NCBI GenBank assembly: GCA_019119335.1
Contig: DWXF01000023.1
Span: 1 to 64,000 of the forward strand
Source: Candidatus Flavonifractor merdavium
GTDB taxonomy: Bacteria > Bacillota > Clostridia > Oscillospirales > Oscillospiraceae
Direction: 5' to 3'
DNA length: 64,000 nucleotides
Part shown: piece by piece, positions 26,560 to 34,948 of the stretch
Layout of the letters: each line of letters opens with the position of its first letter
Numbering within the stretch: the stretch's first letter is position 1
Notes under the pieces: generated by a model
Databases searched by the model: none
The model's input: only the letters and a program-made list of their open reading frames with translations
What the model was told of the DNA's origin: nothing
Translations under genes and position numbers: made by a program

Positions 26560-26956
26560 GGATTACAGCGATCTGCTGGAGCAGGTAAACAGCGGGGCCT
26601 TTTTCGGGCCCAGCAGCGGCGTGAAGGTTACCGCCATCCGGCAGTATGAGGCAGAGGGGGTACTGGAGGTCCGGAAGGACACCTATAACCCCCTGGGCGT
26701 GATCCACGGCGGGGCCCTGTTCACCCTGGCGGACACGGTGACCGGCACCGCCGCCTACACCATCGGGAACCGGCCCTGCGTCACCCTGGACAGCTCCATG
26801 CAGTTTCTGGCCGCCGCCCGAGGGGACCGGATCCACTGTCTGGCCAAGCCCAAAAAGCTGGGGCGCACCATTGTGGTGTACGACGTGACCCTCACCGATG
26901 GGGAGGAGCGGCTGGTGGCCTCCGGCACCTTTACCTTTTTCGTCAAACAAACCTGA
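26543..26956 (+). CDS. PaaI-like hotdog-fold acyl-CoA thioesterase
   Basis: 137 residues; the ATG at 26543 lies inside the last codons of sufB, a 17-bp overlap. The hotdog signature is clear: YNPLGVIHGGALFTLADTVTGTAAY holds the HGG loop and the catalytic Asp helix, followed by SSMQFLAAARGDRIHCLAKPKKLGRTIVVYDV and the final strand SGTFTFF. These enzymes hydrolyse aryl- or acyl-CoA esters. Coupling to sufCB is by overlap only; no metabolic reason is apparent. Confidence 0.9.
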   Translation: MDSCSKDYSDLLEQVNSGAFFGPSSGVKVTAIRQYEAEGVLEVRKDTYNPLGVIHGGALFTLADTVTGTAAYTIGNRPCVTLDSSMQFLAAARGDRIHCLAKPKKLGRTIVVYDVTLTDGEERLVASGTFTFFVKQT

Positions 26957-26995
26957 AACAGCGCCGCCGGGTATTACCCGGCGGCGCTGTTTTTC
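26956..26995. terminator. Terminator after the suf-thioesterase operon
   Basis: Stem ACAGCGCCGCCGGGT with complement and a 3-base loop, then TTTTT. Its right half also encodes the last residues of the leftward membrane protein ending at 26974. Confidence 0.9.
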
Positions 26996-27315
26996 TCCTC
27001 CTTCAGCAGCTCCCCCAGCCGCAGCAGGGCGGCCAGCAGCACCAGCAGGGAGGCCAGCACATTGGTGGCGGCGGCATCTTCCCCCTGCGTGCCCGCAGCC
27101 TCCCGCCGGCCCTGGAGGGACAGGCAGAAGAAAACGCCCAGGGACAGTACCACCAGCACCGACGCGGCCAGCCGCAGGCCGGTCACGTCGGTCTCCTCCC
27201 CCCGGCACAGCCCCTGCCGCTGGAGCCACAGGGCCCGCCAGGACAGCAGGATAGACCCCAGCAGCACGGTGAGAAAAAACAGGGATTTGTCCGCCTGTTC
27301 CAGTTCCTTGCCCAT
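26974..27315 (-). CDS. Hypothetical two-helix membrane protein
   Basis: 113 residues from the ATG at 27315 (AAAGGGG upstream). Two to three hydrophobic segments are seen: FFLTVLLGSILLSWRALWL near the N-terminus, LAASVLVVLSLGVFFCLSL, and the C-terminal NVLASLLVLLAALLRLGELL. A polar linker holds RREAAGTQGEDAA. No family recognised. It follows prfC on the same strand after an inverted repeat. The C-terminal codons lie in the shared terminator stem. Confidence 0.5.
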   Translation of the reverse strand: MGKELEQADKSLFFLTVLLGSILLSWRALWLQRQGLCRGEETDVTGLRLAASVLVVLSLGVFFCLSLQGRREAAGTQGEDAAATNVLASLLVLLAALLRLGELLKEEKNSAAG

Positions 27316-27369
27316 CCAATCACACCCCTTTTCCACATTGTATCCAGGAAATGTGGAAAAGGTAAACAG

Positions 27370-27405
27370 ACAGGCCGGGACGGCTTTGCCGTCCCGGCCT
27401 GTCTC
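27370..27405 (-). terminator. Inverted repeat after prfC
   Basis: Long perfect stem (arms AGACAGGCCGGGACGGC and complement). The T-run on the minus strand is weak, so this may terminate incompletely and allow reading of the membrane protein gene. Confidence 0.6.
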
Positions 27406-27406
27406 A

Positions 27407-29008
27407 TCAGAATCTGGCCCCGCCAAACTCGTGGAAGGTGAGGTTTTTGTTGCGCTCCTGGGTCCAGTTGACCGCCCACTGGGAGCCGAACAGCAGCAGC
27501 TGGTTGCCCTTGTAGTCCTCCACCAGCTTGGTGTCGGTGCCCAGGGTCAGGTCCTCCTCCTTCACCGGCTGGCCGTCGTCGGTCTCGATCCACCGCAGAT
27601 ACTCGTAGGGCAGGCCCTCCATGTACAAATCCACATTGTACTCGTTTTTCAGCCGGTACTCCAGCACGTCGAACTGCAGGGTGCCAACCACGCCCACGAT
27701 GACCTCCTCCATGCCGGAGTAGGGAGTCTTGAAGATCTGGATGGCGCCCTCCTGGGCGATCTGCTCCATGCCCTTCAAAAACTGCTTGCGCTTCATGGTG
27801 TCCAGACTGCGCACCCGCTTGAAGTGCTCGGGGGCGAAGGTGGGGATGGGGTCGAAGGTAAACTTCTTGGCGGCGGTGCACAGAGTGTCGCCGATGGAGA
27901 AGATGCCCGGGTCGAACACGCCGATGATGTCCCCGGCGTAGGCCTCCTCGATGATCTCCCGCTCCGCGGCCATCAGCTGCTGGGGCCGGGACAGGCGGAT
28001 TTTCTTGCCGCCCTGGACGTGGTAGACTTCCCGGTCGGCCTCAAACTTGCCGGAGACAATGCGCATGAAGGCGATCCGGTCCCGGTGGGCCTTGTTCATG
28101 TTGGCCTGGATCTTGAACACGAAGGCGGAGAAGGCATCGTCCATGGAGTCGATGATCTCCTCGCCGGCCCGCCGGGGCAGGGGGGCGGTGGTCATCTGCA
28201 AGAAGTGCTCCAGGAAGGGCTCTACGCCGAAGTTGGTCAGCGCCGAGCCGAAGAACACCGGCGAGAGCTTGCCGTGGCGCACCCGGTCCAGGTCAAACTC
28301 GGCGGCGGCGCCGTCCAGCAGCTCGATCTCGTCGGTGAGCTGCTGGTGCAGCCGCCCGCCGATGAGCGCGTCCAGGTTGGGATCCCCCAGCTCCACCTCA
28401 GTGGCGGTGGCCGCCTTGGCGCCGCCGTTGGAGGTGAAGTGGATGATCTTCCGGCTGCCCCGGTCGTACACGCCCTGAAACTCCTTGCCGCAGCCGATGG
28501 GCCAGTTCACCGGATAGGTCTCGATACCAAGCTCCTTCTCCAGCTCCTCCAGCAGCTCGAAGGAGTCCCGGGCCTCCCGGTCCATCTTGTTGATGAAGGT
28601 GAAAATGGGGATGTCCCGCATGGCGCACACCTTGAACAGTTTCCGGGTCTGGGCCTCCACGCCCTTGGCGGCGTCGATGACCATGACGGCGGAGTCGGCG
28701 GCCATCAGGGTGCGGTAGGTGTCCTCGGAGAAGTCCTGGTGGCCGGGGGTGTCCAGGATGTTGATGCAGTAGCCCTCGTACTGGAACTGCATGACGGAGG
28801 AGGTGACCGAGATGCCGCGCTGCTTCTCGATCTCCATCCAGTCGGAGGTGGCGGCCCGGGTGTTCTTCTTGCCCTTGACCTGGCCGGCCTGGGCGATGGC
28901 TCCGCCGTAGAGCAGGAACTTTTCCGTCAGCGTGGTCTTACCGGCGTCCGGGTGGCTGATGATGGCAAAGGTCCTGCGACGTTTGATTTCAGCTTCGTAT
29001 TGTGACAA
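27407..29008 (-). CDS. prfC: Peptide chain release factor 3
   Basis: 533 residues; TTG start at 29008 with AAGGAGG nine bases upstream. Translation GTPase of the EF-G/RF3 group: ISHPDAGKTTLTEK P-loop, EKQRGISVTSS switch, DTPGHQDFSEDTYR, NKMDREARD. RF3-specific features follow: GCGKEFQGVYDR and the C-terminal FGSQWAVNWTQERN. It removes RF1/RF2 from the ribosome after peptide release. The HAD phosphatase gene lies 48 bp upstream on the same strand. Confidence 0.97.
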   Translation of the reverse strand: MSQYEAEIKRRRTFAIISHPDAGKTTLTEKFLLYGGAIAQAGQVKGKKNTRAATSDWMEIEKQRGISVTSSVMQFQYEGYCINILDTPGHQDFSEDTYRTLMAADSAVMVIDAAKGVEAQTRKLFKVCAMRDIPIFTFINKMDREARDSFELLEELEKELGIETYPVNWPIGCGKEFQGVYDRGSRKIIHFTSNGGAKAATATEVELGDPNLDALIGGRLHQQLTDEIELLDGAAAEFDLDRVRHGKLSPVFFGSALTNFGVEPFLEHFLQMTTAPLPRRAGEEIIDSMDDAFSAFVFKIQANMNKAHRDRIAFMRIVSGKFEADREVYHVQGGKKIRLSRPQQLMAAEREIIEEAYAGDIIGVFDPGIFSIGDTLCTAAKKFTFDPIPTFAPEHFKRVRSLDTMKRKQFLKGMEQIAQEGAIQIFKTPYSGMEEVIVGVVGTLQFDVLEYRLKNEYNVDLYMEGLPYEYLRWIETDDGQPVKEEDLTLGTDTKLVEDYKGNQLLLFGSQWAVNWTQERNKNLTFHEFGGARF

Positions 29009-29056
29009 GGTATGGTTCCTCCTTGGTGAAATGAAAGTTCGATAAAGGCGGCTGGA

Positions 29057-29698
29057 TTATGGGGGAGACAGCCGCGCCACCGCCGCCGGGATCTCGGCGA
29101 AGGAGCGGACGAAGGGCACCTCATGGTCGATGGCGCCGAAGCCGTAGGCGGCATGTAGGAAGGGCACCCCCGCCGCGGCGGCGGCATCGCAGTCCCCCTG
29201 GGTGTCCCCGATGTAGAGGGGGCGCTTCATGCCGTTGCGCGCCGCCACCAGGGCGATGTTGTCCGCCTTGCCCTTGCCGGTACGGCCGGGGTTTTCGTAG
29301 TCGGTAAAATACTTCCCCAGACCGTGGGCCTGGAAAAAGGCCTCGATATAGCCGTCCTGGCAGTTGCTGACGATGCACAGGGGATAGCTTTGGGCCAGCA
29401 GCGCCAGGGTTTCGGGCGCCTGGGGATAGAGGGCGCCGCCGTGGGCGGCCACGTAGCTGTTTTCCTCCGCCAGCAGCTCGGCCAGCACGGGCTGGAGCTG
29501 TTCGGCGGGCAGGTCGGGCAGCACCTTTTTCACAATGTCCGGCAGCAGCATCCCCATGCAGCCGGCCACAGTCTCCCGGGTCATCAGCCCGGCCAGCTCC
29601 GGCGTCCGCCGCTCCAGCACCCGCCGCCAGGAGATACAGATGGCGTCCACCGAGTCCCACAGGGTCCCGTCCAGATCAAACAGCAGTCCGTCAAACAA
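29057..29698 (-). CDS. HAD-superfamily phosphatase (phosphoglycolate phosphatase-like)
   Basis: About 213 residues. I prefer the TTG at 29698, nine bases after GGGAGG; a GTG at 29704 is also possible. HAD motifs: I, LLFDLDGTLWDS with nucleophile Asp; II, CIVSNCQDG; III, KADNIALVAARN; IV, YIGDTQGDCDAAAAAG. The helical cap between motifs I and II is of the Gph/PGMB type (subclass I). Possible substrates include phosphoglycolate, pyrophosphate or sugar phosphates. It shares orientation with prfC and may be in its transcript. Confidence 0.9.
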   Translation of the reverse strand: MFDGLLFDLDGTLWDSVDAICISWRRVLERRTPELAGLMTRETVAGCMGMLLPDIVKKVLPDLPAEQLQPVLAELLAEENSYVAAHGGALYPQAPETLALLAQSYPLCIVSNCQDGYIEAFFQAHGLGKYFTDYENPGRTGKGKADNIALVAARNGMKRPLYIGDTQGDCDAAAAAGVPFLHAAYGFGAIDHEVPFVRSFAEIPAAVARLSPP

Positions 29699-29789
29699 GC
29701 ACACGCGCCTCCCGAAGCAAATACATACTCTGATACTATATCATACCCCTTGCGGCCATTTCAAGCCCGGCCGCCCCGCATTTTGTACG

Positions 29790-29827
29790 AAAAAAGCCCT
29801 GCCCGCCGGGATTTGGGCGGGCAGGGC
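29790..29827 (-). terminator. Terminator of the feo operon
   Basis: Stem GCCCTGCCCGCC with complement followed by TTTTTT on the minus strand, 24 bp past the regulator stop. Confidence 0.85.
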
Positions 29828-29850
29828 AGGGGAGGCGGAGGGGCGGGCCG

Positions 29851-30222
29851 TCAGGCGGGCAGGGGAGCCGCCGCCGGGACGGCGGGGAAGCAGCGGCGGG
29901 GCAGCTCGGACACGGCGGCGCAGGCCGCCTTCCAGGCCTCCTCCCCGGACAGGCCCATCCGGGGAGCCAGGTCCCGGGCCAGCTCGTCGGCCTGGGCGGA
30001 CAGAGCCCTGGCCAGGTGGATGCCCGAGCGGGTCAGATGGACCTTGCCGTAGCGCTCCTTGGCCACCAGCTCCTTGTCGGTGAGTACCCCCATCATGCTG
30101 GTGACCGAGGCCCGGGAGACCTCCAGCACCCGGGCGATGTCCTTGGAGGAGACCTCCAGCCGGATCTGGGAGAGGTGGTAGATGGTCAGCAGATAGCGGA
30201 CGTTGGTGCAGGTCAGCTCCAT
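29851..30222 (-). CDS. DtxR/MntR-like metal-dependent regulator of the feo operon
   Basis: 123 residues from the ATG at 30222 (AAAGGAAG upstream). N-terminal winged helix: TNVRYLLTIYHLSQIRLEVSSKDIARVLEVSRASVTSMMGVLTDKELVAKERYGKVHLTRSG in parts, exactly the DtxR-family DNA-binding unit. The dimerisation part is short (SAQADELARDLAPRMGLSGEEAWKAACAAVSELPRRCF), and there is no SH3-like FeoA domain. As the last gene of an iron-uptake operon that carries DtxR-type half-sites at its promoter, it is the likely autoregulatory iron or manganese sensor. The metal cannot be decided from sequence. Confidence 0.8.
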   Translation of the reverse strand: MELTCTNVRYLLTIYHLSQIRLEVSSKDIARVLEVSRASVTSMMGVLTDKELVAKERYGKVHLTRSGIHLARALSAQADELARDLAPRMGLSGEEAWKAACAAVSELPRRCFPAVPAAAPLPA

Positions 30223-30236
30223 TGCGCACTTCCTTT

Positions 30237-30419
30237 CTAAGTTGTGGAACCCGGATGGGACTTCCGAGGGGGATGGCACAGGCCGGAACAGCCGCAGCTC
30301 CCACAGGAGCCGCCGCAGGAGCAGCCGCCCTTGCCGTTGCGTTTGTTGTGAATTCCCCTTGCGATAATGGCCACGCAGATGGCCGCGATCACAAGGCCGA
30401 TGAGGATGGAGGGCAGCAT
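30237..30419 (-). CDS. FeoB-associated Cys-rich membrane peptide
   Basis: 60 residues: one N-terminal membrane helix (ILIGLVIAAICVAIIARGI), a short basic stretch (HNKRNGK), then a glycine/cysteine cluster GGCSCGGSCGSCGCSGLC with six cysteines. This is the small protein family commonly found directly after feoB in Firmicutes. It probably helps gather or pass ferrous iron at the membrane. Between feoB and the regulator in the same operon. Confidence 0.88.
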   Translation of the reverse strand: MLPSILIGLVIAAICVAIIARGIHNKRNGKGGCSCGGSCGSCGCSGLCHPPRKSHPGSTT

Positions 30420-30441
30420 GATAGATGCTCCTTTCTTCTTT

Positions 30442-32670
30442 TTACTTTGCCGCGGCGGCCACCGCCCGCAGGCCGGCGCCCTGATCGGCGTACTTGTTCT
30501 TGCGTACCAGCAGGTAAATCAGCGCGGCCAGCAGGATGACGGCCGCCACGGTGGCCGGGCCGAAGGACACCAGGCCCAGGGCCAGACCTCCCAGCTGGTA
30601 GACGATGAGGGAGACGGCGTAGGCAAAGCCGCACATGTAGCCGATGGCCCCCAGGGTCCACTTGGGATTGTTCATCTCCCGCTTGATGGCGCCCATGGCG
30701 GCAAAGCAGGGGGCGCACAGGAGATTGAAGATCATGAAGGAGTAGGCGGACAGGGCGGAGAAGTGGAGGCCCACCGCCGCCAGCAGGGCGGGGTCGTCCT
30801 CGGCCGCCTCGCTCCCCACCTGGAGCACCACCGAGAGGGTGGAGACCACATTCTCCTTGGCGATGAGGCCGGTGAAGGTGGCCACGGTGGACTGCCAGTC
30901 CCCGAAGCCCAGGGGGGCGAAGAGGAAGGCGATGACTCCGCCGATGGCGGCCAGCAGGGAGGAGTTGTTGTCCTCCACCATCTGGAAGGCGCCGTCCACA
31001 AAGCCGAAGCCCTGGAGGAACCACAGAATCACAGAGGACAGGAAAATCACGGTGCCCGCCCGTTTGATGAAGGACCAGCCCCGCTCCCAGGTGGCCCGCA
31101 GCACGTTGCTGGCTGTGGGGGCGTGGTAGGCGGGCAGCTCCATCACAAAGGGGGCCGGGTCCCCGGCGAAGATCCGGGTCTTTTTCAGCAGAACCCCCGA
31201 GAGGATCACGGCGGCCACCCCGATGAAGTAGGCGGACACCGCCACCCAGGTGGAGCCCCCGAACAGGGCCCCGGCGAACAGGCCGATGATAGGCATTTTG
31301 GCCCCGCAGGGGATAAAGCCGGTGGTCATGACGGTCATTTTCCGGTCCCGGTCCTGCTCAATGGTGCGGGAGGCCATGATACCGGGCACGCCGCAGCCGG
31401 TGGCCACCAGCATGGGGATGAAGGACTTGCCCGACAGGCCGAAGCGGCGGAAAATCCGGTCCATGATGAAGGCGATGCGGGCCATGTAGCCCACGTCCTC
31501 CAGAACGGACAGCAGCAGGAAGAGCACCAGCATCTGGGGCACGAAGCCCAGCACCGCGCCGACACCGGCCACGATGCCGTCCTGAATCAGGCTGTACAAC
31601 CAGCCGGCCACCACAGGGTTCCCCTGGGCGTCCAGCAGGAAGCGGTTGAACAGGTCGGGGACAATCTGGCCAAACAGGGTGTCGTTGGCCCAGTCGGTGC
31701 CCAGGGTGCCGATGCCAATGCCCCAGGCCTCTCCGCTGCCGTCAAAGAGGGCCATGGGCGAGGTGCCCATGGAGATGGCGTACACCAGAAACATAATAGC
31801 CGCGAAAATGGGCAGGGCCAGCACCCGGTTGGTGACGATGCGGTCGATCTGATCGGAGGTGCTCATGGAGTGGGCGGCGCGCTTCTTCTTCACCGCCTTG
31901 CCCACCACGGCGCTGATGTAGGCGTAGCGCTGGTTGGTGATGATGCTCTCGGCGTCGTCGTCCAGCTCCCGTTCGCAGTCGGCGATGTGGGAATCCAGGT
32001 GCTCCTTCAGCTCCCCGGTCAGGTTCAGCCGCTCCAGCACCTTCTCGTCCCGCTCAAAGACCTTGATGGCGTACCAGCGGAGATACCGCTCCTCCACCAG
32101 GGAGGCGATGGACTCCTCGATGTGGGCGATGGCGTGCTCCACGCTGCCGGTGAACACGTGGGGCAGTTCCCCGGCCTGGTGGCTCTGGGCCAGGGTCACC
32201 GCCTGCTCGGCGGCCTCCCGGCCGCCCTCCCCCTTCAGGGCGCTCATCTGCACCACCCGGCAGCCCAGAGCGGCGCCCAGCTTCTCCAGGTCGATCTGGT
32301 CCCCGTTCTTGCGCACCAGGTCCATCATATTCACCGCCACCACCACCGGGATGCCCAGCTCGATGAGCTGGGTGGTGAGGTACAGGTTGCGCTCAATGTT
32401 GGTGCCGTCCACAATGTTGAGGATGGCGTCCGGCTTCTCCTGGACCAGATAGTTCCGGGCCACCACCTCCTCCAGGGTGTAGGGGGACAGGGAATAGATG
32501 CCCGGCAGGTCCTGGATCACCACATCCTTGCGGCCCTTCAGCCTGCCCTCCTTCTTTTCCACCGTCACGCCGGGCCAGTTGCCCACGTATTGGCTGGAGC
32601 CGGTCAGGGCGTTGAACAGCGTGGTCTTGCCGCAGTTCGGATTGCCCGCCAGCGCGATGTTAAGCTGCAT
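30442..32670 (-). CDS. feoB: Ferrous iron transporter FeoB
   Basis: 742 residues from the ATG at 32670 (GAAGGGAG upstream). The N-terminal G domain has P-loop ALAGNPNCGKTTLFN, PGVTVEKKEG, DLPGIYSL and NMMDLV (G4). A helical GDI region and then the polytopic membrane domain follow: Gate motif GCGVPGIMASRT, FIPCGAKMPI, and a later FNLLCAPCFAAMGAIKREM containing Cys residues of the permeation path. It imports Fe2+ using GTP/ATP hydrolysis. Preceded by two feoA genes. Confidence 0.97.
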   Translation of the reverse strand: MQLNIALAGNPNCGKTTLFNALTGSSQYVGNWPGVTVEKKEGRLKGRKDVVIQDLPGIYSLSPYTLEEVVARNYLVQEKPDAILNIVDGTNIERNLYLTTQLIELGIPVVVAVNMMDLVRKNGDQIDLEKLGAALGCRVVQMSALKGEGGREAAEQAVTLAQSHQAGELPHVFTGSVEHAIAHIEESIASLVEERYLRWYAIKVFERDEKVLERLNLTGELKEHLDSHIADCERELDDDAESIITNQRYAYISAVVGKAVKKKRAAHSMSTSDQIDRIVTNRVLALPIFAAIMFLVYAISMGTSPMALFDGSGEAWGIGIGTLGTDWANDTLFGQIVPDLFNRFLLDAQGNPVVAGWLYSLIQDGIVAGVGAVLGFVPQMLVLFLLLSVLEDVGYMARIAFIMDRIFRRFGLSGKSFIPMLVATGCGVPGIMASRTIEQDRDRKMTVMTTGFIPCGAKMPIIGLFAGALFGGSTWVAVSAYFIGVAAVILSGVLLKKTRIFAGDPAPFVMELPAYHAPTASNVLRATWERGWSFIKRAGTVIFLSSVILWFLQGFGFVDGAFQMVEDNNSSLLAAIGGVIAFLFAPLGFGDWQSTVATFTGLIAKENVVSTLSVVLQVGSEAAEDDPALLAAVGLHFSALSAYSFMIFNLLCAPCFAAMGAIKREMNNPKWTLGAIGYMCGFAYAVSLIVYQLGGLALGLVSFGPATVAAVILLAALIYLLVRKNKYADQGAGLRAVAAAAK

Positions 32671-32744
32671 GGTTTGTCTCCCTTCTCTTACATTAGCGAC
32701 AACTAACTCGCTTGTGGAAAAAATGCCGTCCCAGACGGCGGTTG

Positions 32745-32966
32745 TCAATCAATTTCGATCATGGCCGCGTCGGCCTTGCGCACGCTCAGCTCGTAGCCCC
32801 GCACGCTCAGCTCCATGGGGTCCCCCAGAGGGGCCACCTTGCGCACGTGGATGTCCACACCCTTGGTGATCCCCATATCCATGATCCGGCGCTTCACCGC
32901 GCCCTCGCCGTGGAGGCGGACCACCGTAACGGTGTCCCCCACCCTGGCGTCCTTCAAGGTCCTCAT
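32745..32966 (-). CDS. feoA: FeoA-domain protein (second copy)
   Basis: 73 residues from the ATG at 32966 (AGGAGA upstream). SH3-like FeoA domain: RTLKDARVGDTVTVVRLHGEGAVKRRIMDMGITKG...VRKVAPLGDPMELSVRGYELSVRK, with the hallmark MDMGI and GDPMEL...RG. FeoA partners FeoB at the cytoplasmic face. The feoB start is 74 bp downstream. Confidence 0.95.
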   Translation of the reverse strand: MRTLKDARVGDTVTVVRLHGEGAVKRRIMDMGITKGVDIHVRKVAPLGDPMELSVRGYELSVRKADAAMIEID

Positions 32967-32979
32967 TGCGTATCTCCTC

Positions 32980-33192
32980 TCACACCAGAATTCGATTGGC
33001 CATATCCCGGTCCAGGGCAATCCGGCTGTCCTTCACCTGGACGATCAGGTTTCCGCCCAGATGGCTGACCACCGTGACGGTCTCCTCCACCACGAAACCC
33101 AGTTCCGCCAGGTGCTGCCGGAGCTCATCCTTTCCCGTAATCTTACGAATGGTCACCGGCTCGCCCCGGTCGGCCATAGTCAGCGGCATCAT
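32980..33192 (-). CDS. feoA: FeoA-domain protein (first copy)
   Basis: 70 residues starting at the first of two ATGs (AAAGGAG seven bases upstream). FeoA/SH3-like: PVTIRKITGKDELRQHLAELGFVVEETVTVVSHLGGNLIVQVKDSRIALDRDMANRI, where LAELGF replaces the MGI hallmark of the other copy. The two copies are only distantly alike, so they are not a recent duplication. First gene of the operon; 13 bp ahead of the second feoA. Confidence 0.92.
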   Translation of the reverse strand: MMPLTMADRGEPVTIRKITGKDELRQHLAELGFVVEETVTVVSHLGGNLIVQVKDSRIALDRDMANRILV

Positions 33193-33210
33193 GTCGGTCT
33201 CCTTTCTCTG

Positions 33211-33267
33211 CTGGTTAGTCAGGCTAACCAGTCGGGGTTAAATTTGCGGTTAGCAGCTTCTAACCGC
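33211..33267. promoter_or_regulatory. Paired GGTTAG/CTAACC inverted repeats (DtxR-like operators)
   Basis: Two inverted repeats lie between the feo promoter and feoA. One spans 33211-33231 (half-sites CTGGTTAG and CTAACCAG, 5-base centre). The other spans 33246-33267 (GCGGTTAG and CTAACCGC, 6-base centre). The half-sites GGTTAG/CTAACC equal those of the DtxR consensus, though the spacing is wider. A further GCGGTTAG sits in the promoter spacer (33292-33299). Confidence 0.7.
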
Positions 33268-33279
33268 TGGATCAAATAG

Positions 33280-33308
33280 AGTTTACCGCAACTAACCGCC
33301 GTTGTCAA
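33280..33308 (-). promoter_or_regulatory. Promoter of the feo operon
   Basis: On the minus strand: TTGACA (33303-33308), 17-bp spacer containing a GGTTAG half-site, TAAACT (33280-33285). Confidence 0.8.
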
Positions 33309-33464
33309 TCCCATCTTGGAAAAAATTTGCGCGCTCCTGTTTAGGGTGTGGGAAGAAAGACCGGAAATAAGACAAAAAGCGGGTAGAAACTATCCGAATT
33401 GCACAATCGGAACAGGCGAAAGTTTAGCAGTCCTACAAAAATAAAGGTGGAATCCATCTTTGGA

Positions 33465-33494
33465 TTGCTATTTCTAACCAAAGAATGGTATAAT
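33465..33494 (+). promoter_or_regulatory. Promoter of the maltodextrin operon
   Basis: TTGCTA (33465-33470), 18-bp spacer, TATAAT (33489-33494), directly followed by a LacI-type operator. Confidence 0.7.
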
Positions 33495-33507
33495 GACATT
33501 GCTGAAA

Positions 33508-33536
33508 CTGGAAACGTTTCCAGCAACGTTTCCAGG
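33508..33536 (+). promoter_or_regulatory. LacI-family operator plus extra half-site
   Basis: CTGGAAACGTTTCCAG (33508-33523) is a perfect 16-bp palindrome with the central CG of LacI-family operators. A second half-site AACGTTTCCAGG follows at 33525-33536. They cover the start-site region of the promoter, so bound repressor would block initiation. The LacI protein at 36732 is the natural ligand. Confidence 0.8.
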
Positions 33537-33572
33537 CACAACGGTACAGTTTTATTTAGGAGGTTATTGGAA

Positions 33573-34922
33573 ATGAAGAAGAAGCTCTTGGCTCTTGGCA
33601 TGGCTGCGGCCCTCTCTCTGTCTCTGCTCAGCGGCTGCGGCGGCGACACCACACCCTCCGGGGACGCCTCCCCCTCCGGCGGCGGCGACGCTCCCTCCGG
33701 CGGCAAGGTCTACTACCTGAACTTCAAGCCCGAGCAGGACGCCCAGTGGCAGGAACTGGCCGAGCTGTATACCGAGGAGACTGGCGTGGAGGTCACCGTG
33801 CTCACCGCCGCCTCCGGCAACTATGAGACCACCCTGAAATCCGAGATGGCTAAGACCGATGCCCCCACCCTGTTCCAGGTCAACGGCCCCGTGGGCCTGG
33901 CCGCCTGGAAGGACTACTGCTACGACCTGTCCGGCTCCCAGGTGGCCGGCGAGCTGACCAGCGACGAGTTCGCCCTGATGGACGGGGACAAGATGGCCGG
34001 CATCGGCTACGTCATTGAGACCTACGGCATCATCTACAACAAGGCTCTGCTGGAGCAGGCCGGCTACACCGCCGACGACATCAAGAGCTTTGCCGACCTG
34101 AAGAAGGTGGCCGAGGACATCACCGCCCGCAAGGACGAGCTGGGCTTCTCCGCCTTCACCTCCGCCGGTATGGACGGCTCCTCCGACTGGCGCTTCAAGA
34201 CCCACCTGGCCAACCTGCCCATCTACTATGAGTACAAGGCCGACGGCATCGACACCACCGACGCCATCAAGGGCACCTATCTGGACAACTACCGCCAGAT
34301 CTGGGATCTGTACATCAACAACGCCACCTGCGAGCCCACTCTGCTGTCCACCAAGACCGGCGACGACGCCGTGGCCGAGTTTGTGACCGGCAAGGCCGTG
34401 TTCTATCAGAACGGCACCTGGGCCTACAACGATGTGGCCGAGCTGGGCGACGACAACCTGGGCATGCTGCCCATCTACATCGGCGTGGAAGGCGAGGAGA
34501 ACCAGGGTCTGTGCACCGGCACCGAGAACTACTGGTGCGTGAACGCCAAGGCCTCCGAGGCCGACATCCAGGCCACTCTGGACTTCATGTACTGGTGCGT
34601 CAGCTCCGAGGTGGGCACCAAGGCCATGTGCGGCGGCGAGGGCGCCATGCCCTCCGGCCAGGCCGGTATGGGCTTTGTGATCCCCTTCAAGGGCAACCAG
34701 GAGTCCACCAATCCTCTGGTGAACATCGGCAACCAGTATGTGGCCGACGGCTATGAGTCCGTGTCCTGGAACTTCTCCACCATGCCCTCCGAGGAGTGGA
34801 AGAACGGCGTGGGCTCCGCCCTCACCACCTATGCCGCCGACCAGAGCGACGCCAACTGGGACGCCGTGGTGACCGCCTTTGTGGACGGCTGGGCCGCCGA
34901 GGCTGCCGCGGTCAACGGCTGA
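33573..34922 (+). CDS. Sugar ABC transporter substrate-binding lipoprotein (maltodextrin type)
   Basis: 449 residues from the ATG at 33573 (TTAGGAGG upstream). Lipoprotein signal: MKKKLLALGMAAALSLSLLSGCGGD with the lipobox LSGC; then a Ser/Gly/Pro linker. The mature part is a family 1 solute-binding protein (YTEETGVEVTVLTAASGNYETTLKSEMA near the N-lobe; FVTGKAVFYQNGTWAY; PFKGNQESTNPLVNIGNQY). It would deliver an oligosaccharide to the two permeases. The substrate is inferred to be maltodextrin from malQ and glgP downstream. No ABC ATPase lies in the operon, so a shared MsmK-like ATPase elsewhere is needed. Confidence 0.9.
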   Translation: MKKKLLALGMAAALSLSLLSGCGGDTTPSGDASPSGGGDAPSGGKVYYLNFKPEQDAQWQELAELYTEETGVEVTVLTAASGNYETTLKSEMAKTDAPTLFQVNGPVGLAAWKDYCYDLSGSQVAGELTSDEFALMDGDKMAGIGYVIETYGIIYNKALLEQAGYTADDIKSFADLKKVAEDITARKDELGFSAFTSAGMDGSSDWRFKTHLANLPIYYEYKADGIDTTDAIKGTYLDNYRQIWDLYINNATCEPTLLSTKTGDDAVAEFVTGKAVFYQNGTWAYNDVAELGDDNLGMLPIYIGVEGEENQGLCTGTENYWCVNAKASEADIQATLDFMYWCVSSEVGTKAMCGGEGAMPSGQAGMGFVIPFKGNQESTNPLVNIGNQYVADGYESVSWNFSTMPSEEWKNGVGSALTTYAADQSDANWDAVVTAFVDGWAAEAAAVNG

Positions 34923-34948
34923 GACCTGATTTATATGCGCTGAGTGGA

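Noticed and set aside
27062-29005. 647-codon plus-strand frame opposite prfC
   Set aside because: Antisense shadow; prfC has all GTPase motifs.
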